Assembly (NCBI GenBank): GCA_903929925.1
Contig: CAIYWO010000125.1
Span: 1 to 5,614 of the forward strand
Length of the DNA: 5,614 bases
Reading direction: 5' to 3'
Origin: an uncultured beta proteobacterium
Lineage (GTDB): Bacteria > Pseudomonadota > Gammaproteobacteria > Burkholderiales > Burkholderiaceae_B
Shown: positions 1 through 5,147 of the stretch, one piece after another
How the letters are laid out: the number at the start of each line of letters is the position of its first letter
Numbering within the stretch: the stretch's first letter is position 1
Notes under the pieces: model-generated
What the model was told of the DNA's origin: nothing
Database searches by the model: none
What the model saw: the letters and a program-made list of their open reading frames with translations, nothing else
Translations under genes and position numbers: made by a program

Positions 1-1
1 A

Positions 2-226
2 TTCTTGCGCTTGGTCGGCATGTCTTGGCTGGTGCTTGGTGTTGCTGGTCTCTTATTCCGCGTTGGACAACTGTGCATGCGTGATAGCGCTCAAGCAGCC
101 TTTGCGTGGGCTATTAAGATCATTACGGACCCGTTCCATGATATTAAACTGTACTACCGCTCGCCACTGTATCTGCTGCGTGGCGAGCTGATTGATCCAA
201 TGCCTCACATACGTCATTCAAAATAA
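2..226 (+). CDS. C-terminal part of an unrecognised inner-membrane protein
   Basis: The frame is open from the first bases and ends at TAA 224-226, so only the last 74 residues are visible and the real start lies upstream. The internal TTG and ATG codons near the edge are not convincing starts, as no ribosome site precedes them. Residues about 3-20 are hydrophobic (SWLVLGVAGLLF) and look like a final membrane helix. After it come a short amphipathic stretch and a polar tail with the distinctive run ITDPFHDIKLYYRSPLYLLR followed by GELIDP. That dense pattern of D, H, Y and R looks conserved and probably lies at the cytoplasmic face, but I cannot name the family. The gene converges on the aminotransferase with 4 bp between the two stop codons. 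It is clearly coding: the frame is clean and the composition is membrane-protein-like. Function unknown. Confidence 0.65.
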   Translation, partial: FLRLVGMSWLVLGVAGLLFRVGQLCMRDSAQAAFAWAIKIITDPFHDIKLYYRSPLYLLRGELIDPMPHIRHSK

Positions 227-230
227 TGCG

Positions 231-1922
231 TTAGGCTCTGGATAATTTATGTGTGATTAATTCTTTTACAAGTTGACGCTGAATGGTCTGGTTCGTTTGA
301 CCGTTCGGTGTCCACCACCAAGCGTCTTCATGCATTTTCTGAGCGGCCTGCACAAAGCGCGTAACAAACAACTCAAAATCAGCGTCGCTAAAATTCAAGC
401 TGAAAATCATCCTGCCTGTTCCTATCCAGCTCAGCGCAATGCCTTCACGTCTGAGATAGAACTGAAGCATCCAGTTGTAACGGCTTGGGCAGGTGTACAG
501 CACCGTCCAAACTGTCGACATCGCTTCTATACGGACTGGCAAGTTGGCTTGAGCCAATCGTTCATTCAAGAGTGTTGCGCGACGTGTCCAGGTGTTATCC
601 AGCGTGGTGTACAACGTCAGCGCTGGTTCGGACGCTATACGGTCGAGAAATGCACTCATCGCTCCCATGACATACGGGTTGGCGTTAAATGTTCCACGGG
701 CAAAGCACAAATCGGCGGGCTTGGCCTCCTTATACCGTTTCATCAGAGCGTGAGAGCCACACACCACGCCAATTGGAAGACCGCCGCCAAGAGTTTTCCC
801 GTAGGTAACGAGATCGGCATTTATGCCAAAGTACTCTTGTGCACCGCCTCGGGCCAGACGAAAACCAAGGAACACCTCATCCATAATCAGCACGATCCCG
901 CGCGCTGTGCAGACTTCACGCAACGCTTGAAGCCACTTGGTGTAGGCGGCTCGATCGAAGTGCGCGCGACGGCTAGCACTCAAGAGTGTGGAGTCGGTTG
1001 GTGCGCTCTGATTAGGATGCATCGCCTGAATCGGATTCACCAACACACAGGCGATATCCTTCCTATTGCGCAATACACGCAAGGTGTTCTCATGCATTTC
1101 CCGCAGGGTCAAGGTGTGCGGCGAGGGGGGCATGGGATTGCCTGGGCCGGGCTGTACATCGTCCCACCAACCATGATATGCCGCAGTGAACCGCACCACT
1201 TTGTTTTTTCCAGTGCTGTAGCGTGCGACGCGCACAGCCTGCATGACCGCTTCGGTCCCAGACATGTGAAACGAGACCTCGTCTTTGCCGGAAATCTGAC
1301 GCAAGCGCTCAACGTTGTCGAGTACGCAAGGGTGATAGGATCCCAAAACAGGACCGAGACTTTTTACCAACGCTACGCCTTCGTCGATGCAGTCTTTGTA
1401 GAAGTCTTGGCCGAACAGGTTCACGCCATACGAGCCGGTGACGTCGATAAAGGTGTTGCCGTCCAGATCGGTGAGGTTTACGCCCTCACTTTCCTTCCAG
1501 AAGCTGCCGAGCGTGACGTGCTCCTGCAAATAGGATCGAAACTGGAAGGGGACACGATATTGGCTAATCAATTGCAAGTCCGAGATCATCGGCTTGACCT
1601 GTGCCGTGTGGGCAAGCGTTTGGGGGGAGCTGCTCTTGAGATCGCCGCTCAGTTTGAGCAGAGCGGTTTGTCTTCGTTGTGCGATTTCGCTCGGGGCGCC
1701 ATCAGCGGCCAGCCACTGCTCTTTTGCGTAGGAATAGCCTGGGATGCGGCTCGTGATGCGCTTAGCCCATCTAAGGTGCCCACCCAGAGAGGGGGACTTC
1801 GCAAGAGACAGCTGAAGGCGTTGCCAAACCTTGCTGGCGACAACCCAAATTACGATGAGTGCGATGACGATCTGTACCGTCTGCAATGTATCAAAGGGAT
1901 ATTCGTTCATGGAGCCTCGCAT
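231..1922 (-). CDS. Membrane-anchored class III PLP aminotransferase (glutamate-1-semialdehyde aminomutase / AMT-like)
   Basis: This is a fold-type I, class III pyridoxal-phosphate enzyme. Visible family signatures are SGTEA (221-225) and YHGWWD (249-254), which cup the cofactor; IMDEV (346-350), whose D348 should contact the pyridine nitrogen; and TYGKTLGGG, with K376 the expected Schiff-base lysine. The run GGAQEYFGI (359-367) resembles aminotransferase domains of lipopeptide polyketide synthases as much as HemL. At 563 residues it is about 130 longer than ordinary HemL (about 430). The excess is N-terminal: a single hydrophobic helix (about 14-30, VQIVIALIVIWVVAS) followed by a basic linker of about 90 residues. 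This suggests a catalytic domain tethered to the inner membrane, so a lipid or acyl-linked substrate is plausible (inference). Start M1 is preferred because AAAGGAG lies 6 nt upstream; M5 is the alternative. It diverges from psd-lplT across 34 bp. It is unlikely to be the housekeeping hemL. Substrate unknown. Confidence 0.9.
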   Translation of the reverse strand: MRGSMNEYPFDTLQTVQIVIALIVIWVVASKVWQRLQLSLAKSPSLGGHLRWAKRITSRIPGYSYAKEQWLAADGAPSEIAQRRQTALLKLSGDLKSSSPQTLAHTAQVKPMISDLQLISQYRVPFQFRSYLQEHVTLGSFWKESEGVNLTDLDGNTFIDVTGSYGVNLFGQDFYKDCIDEGVALVKSLGPVLGSYHPCVLDNVERLRQISGKDEVSFHMSGTEAVMQAVRVARYSTGKNKVVRFTAAYHGWWDDVQPGPGNPMPPSPHTLTLREMHENTLRVLRNRKDIACVLVNPIQAMHPNQSAPTDSTLLSASRRAHFDRAAYTKWLQALREVCTARGIVLIMDEVFLGFRLARGGAQEYFGINADLVTYGKTLGGGLPIGVVCGSHALMKRYKEAKPADLCFARGTFNANPYVMGAMSAFLDRIASEPALTLYTTLDNTWTRRATLLNERLAQANLPVRIEAMSTVWTVLYTCPSRYNWMLQFYLRREGIALSWIGTGRMIFSLNFSDADFELFVTRFVQAAQKMHEDAWWWTPNGQTNQTIQRQLVKELITHKLSRA

Positions 1923-1928
1923 TGAAAG

Positions 1929-1935
1929 CTCCTTT
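1929..1935 (-). promoter_or_regulatory. Ribosome binding site of the aminotransferase gene
   Basis: On the minus strand AAAGGAG is followed by the 6-nt spacer CTTTCA and then ATG (1922-1920). This strong site favours the first methionine over the second ATG (1910-1908), which has only GAGG 4 nt upstream. Confidence 0.75.
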
Positions 1936-1948
1936 TTATGAAAATTGG

Positions 1949-1966
1949 ATGACTAAATGATGACTT
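1949..1966 (-). promoter_or_regulatory. Candidate PhoB-box-like direct repeat between aminotransferase and psd
   Basis: Read on the minus strand the site is AAGTCAT-CATT-TAGTCAT. The two 7-mers each match 5 of 7 positions of the Pho-box half-site CTGTCAT, share an exact GTCAT core, and start 11 bp apart, the spacing typical of PhoB sites. The orientation suits the aminotransferase gene. A weak -10-like CATAAA (1940-1935) follows after 8 bp, slightly closer than the usual 10 or so. It would put the transcript start almost on the ribosome site. The element also covers the psd start codons (1957-1962), so part of the match comes from ATG triplets. It could activate the aminotransferase, block psd, or be chance. 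Confidence 0.35.
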
Positions 1967-2880
1967 TTAGTAAACAAATTAGAAACATTGTTCTAAATGA
2001 GGATATCAATTTTCTTCTCACAAACCGAATTCCGCGCAAGACGGTTACGCACTTTATGGGTTGGTTCAGCAAAATTCGTATACCTTTGGTCACCAAGGTG
2101 TCGATTGGGGTGTGGCGGCTATTTACTGATCTCGATTTGTCTGACGCAAAAAAGATAAAGTTTGATAGTTTGCATGATTGTTTCACCAGAGAGCTTAAAG
2201 AAGGAGCTCGAGCCGTAGATGTAGGCCCTCAGGTGTTGGTGAGCCCAAGTGACGCGATTGTCGGTGCGTGTGGGCAGGTAGTCGACGGACAGCTATTTCA
2301 GGCGAAGGGATTTCCCTACACGTTGCGTGATTTGCTGGGTCAAGCGGAAGATGTGAGTGCCTGGCAAGACGGTTGTTTTGTGACTCTCCGGCTGACCTCC
2401 GCCATGTACCACCGCTTTCATGCGCCCTACGACGGTGTCATACGCAAGGTCGTCTATATGTCTGGGGACACGTGGAATGTGAATCCGATTGCGCTCAAGC
2501 GTGTTGAAAAACTATTTTGTAAGAATGAACGTGCATTGATCGCAATGAACATTGGAGCGCAAGGCTATCCGGTCGCTCTCGTACCTGTTGCGGCAATTCT
2601 CGTGGCGAGCATTCGCTTGCATGCAATCAATACCTTGTTTTGCGCGAGCTATCAGGGTGAAACGACTATTCACTGTGAACACACGTTCGAGAAGGGACAG
2701 GAGCTAGGGTGGTTTGAGCATGGATCAACGATCATCGTCTTTGCGCCCAAGGGGTTCTCGTTGAGTCCGGAAATCGAGAGTGGCACTGTGCTGCGAATGG
2801 GTCAGCCCCTGATGCAGTTGCCCCCAAATCAATCGATCTGCGGCGCTGGCAACGTCCCTATTGCGGGGGAATCTCAATGA
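1957..2880 (+). CDS. psd: Phosphatidylserine decarboxylase proenzyme
   Basis: Psd converts phosphatidylserine to phosphatidylethanolamine at the inner membrane. It is made as a proenzyme that cuts itself and turns the serine at the new terminus into a pyruvoyl group. Aligned by eye to E. coli Psd (322 aa), this 307-residue protein keeps FTRELK (76-81), SPSDA with D99 (E. coli D90), YHRFHAP with H152 and H155 (E. coli H144 and H147), and GST with S257, the expected cleavage and pyruvoyl site. The self-cleavage triad D99-H155-S257 is therefore intact. Differences are HGST in place of LGST, and alanine after D99 in place of glycine. The N-terminus aligns well, so the start is M1 or M2 (tandem ATGs). 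Only a weak GGA lies 7 nt upstream. It overlaps lplT by 4 bp, which suggests translational coupling. From memory, betaproteobacteria usually carry a shorter Psd near pssA, so this may be a second copy. Confidence 0.92.
   Translation: MMTFSKQIRNIVLNEDINFLLTNRIPRKTVTHFMGWFSKIRIPLVTKVSIGVWRLFTDLDLSDAKKIKFDSLHDCFTRELKEGARAVDVGPQVLVSPSDAIVGACGQVVDGQLFQAKGFPYTLRDLLGQAEDVSAWQDGCFVTLRLTSAMYHRFHAPYDGVIRKVVYMSGDTWNVNPIALKRVEKLFCKNERALIAMNIGAQGYPVALVPVAAILVASIRLHAINTLFCASYQGETTIHCEHTFEKGQELGWFEHGSTIIVFAPKGFSLSPEIESGTVLRMGQPLMQLPPNQSICGAGNVPIAGESQ
1979..1996. repeat. Short perfect inverted repeat at the start of psd
   Basis: TTAGAA (1979-1984) and TTCTAA (1991-1996) are exact inverted arms around a 6-bp spacer. 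The site lies within codons 8-14 of psd and about 60 bp upstream of the aminotransferase start. An 18-bp palindrome of this shape could be an operator for a dimeric regulator. However, 6-bp arms are common by chance, and this one lies in coding sequence. Confidence 0.2.
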
Positions 2881-4178
2881 CACGAGGCTTTTATTATGTG
2901 ATTGGAGCGCAAACTTTTTCTGCACTTGCAGATAATGCCTTGTTTATTGCCGCAATCGCACTCATTCAGCAGTTGTCCGGTCCTGACTGGATGGCATCCA
3001 TCATGAAGTGGTGGGTGGCAGTCGGGTACGTGGTGCTAGCAGCTTACGTCGGAGCGTTTGCAGATACACATCCCAAAGGCAGAGTGATGCTCTGGACGAA
3101 TTCGCTGAAAGTTGTTGGATGTGTATTAATGTATTTTCATGGCGCACTTGACCTAAGTGGAGACGGTCAAATAGCGCTAGTTTGTGTCGCCTTTGCAATT
3201 GTTGGAATCGGCGCGGCTGCGTACTCACCCGCGAAATACGGCATCATTACTGAAATGCTTCCACCCGCAGACTTGGTAAAAGGCAATAGTTGGATTGAGG
3301 GGATGACGGTCCTTTCTATTATTCTGGGAGCTGTGCTGGGTGGAATTCTGATATCGCCTTCAGTTTCGTCCTGGCTATTGGCGCAGCCGATTATTGAGTC
3401 CCTCGCGACTTCACCAGCTGAAGCGGCCATTGTTGTGATTGCTGTCTTGTATGCAATTGCAGCATGGTTGAATTTTAAAATCCCGGACACAGGGGTGCGT
3501 TATCCAACGCAGTCCTTCAATCCCTTGACTTTAAATCGTGTCTTTTTTCGCTATGTGGCGATCCTGTGGCGCGACAAGCTTGGACAAATTTCACTCGCGG
3601 TCACGACCCTATTCTGGGGGGCTGGTGCAACCTTGCAGCTTGTGGTGATTGAGTGGGGCAGGGTACAACTCAACTACCGTTTAGATCAGGCAAGTGTTTT
3701 GATGGGTGTGGCAGCTCTTGGAACGATTTTTGGTGCGATTGCAGCATCCAAAGTTAGCATTCAACGATCGTTATCGGTGCTACCTGTGGGCGTGGCGATG
3801 GGGTTTGTCGTATTGCTCATGCCCCTCGTCGATTCAACCTGGACGGTGTACGCCTTGTTATTGTTAATTGGGGGGCTGTCTGGATATTTTGTGGTGCCCA
3901 TGAATGCCTTGCTTCAGCATCGAGGGCATGTGCTGCTTTCAGCGGGGCATTCTATTGCAGTCCAAAACTTTAACGAGCAACTGAATATTCTTGCGATGGT
4001 CTCGATCTATACCATTTTGCTTTGGTTGGAAATACCGATCAATACAATTATCGTTGCGTTTGGCTTGATGGTAGCCGTGTTGATGTTGGTGATCCTTCGC
4101 TGGAACCACCTAAACCATAAAAGCTGTCCCCATCTGTATCACCAAATCGGGGACGCAGGCCACGGTCGGTCGTTGTAG
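2877..4178 (+). CDS. lplT: Lysophospholipid transporter LplT (MFS)
   Basis: LplT is a major-facilitator protein that flips lysophospholipids, notably lyso-phosphatidylethanolamine, from the outer to the inner leaflet of the cytoplasmic membrane. In E. coli the acyltransferase Aas then re-acylates them. Family signatures are LADNALFIAAIALI (17-30), the loop FADTHPKGRV (61-70), GIGAAAYSPAKYGI (110-123), LFWGAGATLQ (245-254), and VVPMNALLQHRGHVLLSAGH (339-358) leading into SIAVQNFNE (359-367). Hydrophobic segments fit about twelve helices. The protein has 433 residues against 397 in E. coli; the extra length is a longer loop between helices near 160-180 and a polar tail after about residue 410. 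Its ATG overlaps the psd stop (ATGA), and GGGGGA lies 6 nt upstream, so the pair is one operon. No aas-like gene is visible. The gene ends 14 bp from the convergent olsB stop. Confidence 0.93.
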   Translation: MTRGFYYVIGAQTFSALADNALFIAAIALIQQLSGPDWMASIMKWWVAVGYVVLAAYVGAFADTHPKGRVMLWTNSLKVVGCVLMYFHGALDLSGDGQIALVCVAFAIVGIGAAAYSPAKYGIITEMLPPADLVKGNSWIEGMTVLSIILGAVLGGILISPSVSSWLLAQPIIESLATSPAEAAIVVIAVLYAIAAWLNFKIPDTGVRYPTQSFNPLTLNRVFFRYVAILWRDKLGQISLAVTTLFWGAGATLQLVVIEWGRVQLNYRLDQASVLMGVAALGTIFGAIAASKVSIQRSLSVLPVGVAMGFVVLLMPLVDSTWTVYALLLLIGGLSGYFVVPMNALLQHRGHVLLSAGHSIAVQNFNEQLNILAMVSIYTILLWLEIPINTIIVAFGLMVAVLMLVILRWNHLNHKSCPHLYHQIGDAGHGRSL

Positions 4179-4192
4179 ATTAGGCTGAGCCG

Positions 4193-4972
4193 TTAGAGGT
4201 CAAAGCCAAAGTGGCGCCGGTAACGAGCCCCCATGTTGTCGAGAGACAGAAGCATTGGAAAATCCGCGGTGTTGAAGTCAGGATCCCAGGCGGGCGCACC
4301 ACAGATTTGTGCGCCCAGTTTTTGATAGCCTGCCAAGAGCGCGGGCGCTTTTGCTGGTAGAGCACTATCCAGTTGTTCAACGGGGTAGCGATTATGCGGA
4401 GTCACGCGCATCGCACCCGGGTGCATGACTGCTTCGCGCACATCGCGCCAGACCTTTGCTGCAGTGACGCCATCGTCGCGCAGGCTGACGCTTGCACATC
4501 CAAAGACGTGTTGATGATTGCCGCGCTTTAGTATTTCAGCCAGCCCTGACCAAAGCATCATCAGTGCCCCCCCTTGGCGATAGGACTCGTGAATGCATGC
4601 TCTCCCGAACTCGACGAGTTGCGCTCGAATCTCACCTAGACCAGACAGATCGAACTCTGATTCCGAGTAGTATCCGCCTGCGCGTTTTGCATTTTCTGGG
4701 GTCAGCACGCGGTAAGTTCCGATAACTTCGTCCGTGTCTAGGTCCTGCACCATCAAATGGTCGCACCAGCGATCGAAGGCATCGCTGTCCACTCCAGGGG
4801 TGTTTGAATGGAAGGCTGCGCCGTATTCACTCTTGAAGGTGTCGTAGCGTAGTCGTTGAATAAGATCTAGCTCTTGTGTGGTTTGAGCTAGTCCGACCAC
4901 TAAGCTGCTGCGCGTGGTCGTTATGCTGGGAGGATTGATAAAACTTGAGGTGCTTCGTACAAGTTCAAGCAT
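4193..4972 (-). CDS. olsB: L-ornithine N(alpha)-acyltransferase OlsB
   Basis: OlsB is a GNAT-superfamily enzyme that transfers a 3-hydroxy-fatty acyl group from acyl carrier protein to the alpha-amine of ornithine. The product is lyso-ornithine lipid, the first step to phosphorus-free ornithine lipids. Recognisable segments are RLRYDTFKSEY (40-50), DRWCDHLMV (67-75), VIGTYRVL (83-90), the acyl-donor-binding region EFGRACIHESYRQGGALMML (121-140), FGCASV (157-162), and the C-terminal GAPAWDPDFNTADF (225-238) with RHFGFDL at the end. The length, 259 residues, is near that of beta-proteobacterial homologues and shorter than Sinorhizobium OlsB. The start is set by AGGAG 9 nt upstream. The second enzyme, OlsA (O-acyltransferase), is not in the window. 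olsB diverges from phoX across 175 bp that holds two Pho-box candidates, which agrees with the known phosphate-starvation control of ols genes in several bacteria. It converges on lplT. Confidence 0.93.
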   Translation of the reverse strand: MLELVRSTSSFINPPSITTTRSSLVVGLAQTTQELDLIQRLRYDTFKSEYGAAFHSNTPGVDSDAFDRWCDHLMVQDLDTDEVIGTYRVLTPENAKRAGGYYSESEFDLSGLGEIRAQLVEFGRACIHESYRQGGALMMLWSGLAEILKRGNHQHVFGCASVSLRDDGVTAAKVWRDVREAVMHPGAMRVTPHNRYPVEQLDSALPAKAPALLAGYQKLGAQICGAPAWDPDFNTADFPMLLSLDNMGARYRRHFGFDL

Positions 4973-4981
4973 CGAGTCAGT

Positions 4982-4986
4982 CTCCT
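4982..4986 (-). promoter_or_regulatory. Ribosome binding site of olsB
   Basis: Minus-strand AGGAG is followed by a 9-nt spacer (ACTGACTCG) and ATG at 4972-4970. The spacing is on the long side but acceptable, and no better site serves a later methionine. Confidence 0.6.
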
Positions 4987-5009
4987 GTGATGCCCGTCAT
5001 TGTGAGAAC

Positions 5010-5015
5010 GGTATG
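5010..5015 (-). promoter_or_regulatory. Possible -10 element of olsB
   Basis: CATACC on the minus strand starts exactly 10 bp after the Pho-box candidate, the usual place for the -10 of a PhoB-dependent promoter. It matches TATAAT at only three positions, so the call depends on geometry. Transcription would begin near 5003, leaving a leader of about 30 nt. Confidence 0.3.
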
Positions 5016-5025
5016 TTTCAAAAAA

Positions 5026-5054
5026 GTGACGAATTAATGAAATATTTGTGATTT
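5026..5054 (-). promoter_or_regulatory. Candidate Pho box upstream of olsB (three half-sites)
   Basis: On the minus strand the proximal box is ATTTCAT-TAAT-TCGTCAC (5043-5026). The two 7-mers are 11 bp apart; the first matches CTGTCAT at 5 of 7 positions and the second has an exact GTCAC core. A weaker third repeat, AAATCAC (5054-5048), lies a further 11 bp upstream in phase. The half-site TCGTCAC is identical to the second half-site of the phoX box on the other strand. PhoB binds such direct repeats in place of a -35 element. Motif and spacing are read from the sequence; PhoB control is inferred. Confidence 0.6.
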
Positions 5055-5090
5055 TGTATTGGAATTTTTTGGTGGGACTTTTGTTGATTT

Positions 5091-5108
5091 TTGTCATGTC
5101 CTCGTCAC
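5091..5108 (+). promoter_or_regulatory. Candidate Pho box upstream of phoX
   Basis: TTGTCAT-GTCC-TCGTCAC has two half-sites in direct repeat 11 bp apart, with cores GTCAT and GTCAC. Against the consensus CTGTCAT-N4-CTGTCAY there is one mismatch in the first half-site and two in the second. It sits 39 bp before the phoX ATG, with a -10-like sequence 10 bp downstream. That is the expected arrangement for a PhoB-activated promoter. Confidence 0.7.
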
Positions 5109-5118
5109 ATGTCTTTGT

Positions 5119-5124
5119 TGCAAT
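5119..5124 (+). promoter_or_regulatory. Possible -10 element of phoX
   Basis: TGCAAT matches TATAAT at four of six positions and starts 10 bp after the Pho box, as in E. coli phoA. An overlapping alternative is AATACT (5122-5127), preceded by an extended -10 TG at 5119-5120. Either puts the transcript start just upstream of the ribosome site, giving a very short leader. Confidence 0.4.
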
Positions 5125-5134
5125 ACTTTTTTTT

Positions 5135-5140
5135 AAAGGA
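5135..5140 (+). promoter_or_regulatory. Ribosome binding site of phoX
   Basis: AAAGGA is followed by a 7-nt spacer (TGCTGCC) and ATG at 5148. This fixes the phoX start well upstream of the Tat motif, so the visible N-terminus is complete. Confidence 0.75.
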
Positions 5141-5147
5141 TGCTGCC

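Noticed and set aside
1855..1868. ATGAG and ATGAC near the aminotransferase 5' end as another Pho-like repeat
   Set aside because: The spacing is 9 bp and one core is imperfect; it lies within coding sequence and faces no start.
273..1925. A 550-codon open frame on the plus strand, antisense to the aminotransferase
   Set aside because: It lies almost wholly opposite a gene with intact PLP motifs and a strong ribosome site. Its translation is rich in H, C, Q and R with no recognisable domain or membrane segment. It is a codon-bias shadow.
1922..1950. TTGAAA (1922-1927) as a -35 for psd
   Set aside because: The 17-bp spacing leads to TTGGAT, a poor -10; the better TATGAA is only 9 bp away. 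No psd promoter can be called with confidence.
4126..4154. Inverted repeat GTCCCC / GGGGAC near the end of lplT as a possible terminator
   Set aside because: The stem is only 6 bp with a 17-nt loop, there is no T-run after it, and it lies inside the lplT reading frame.
4985..5000. CTGTGAT followed by CCGTCAT just upstream of olsB as a further Pho box
   Set aside because: The half-sites start 9 bp apart, not 11, and the site lies between the likely olsB transcript start and its ribosome site, in the wrong orientation for olsB.
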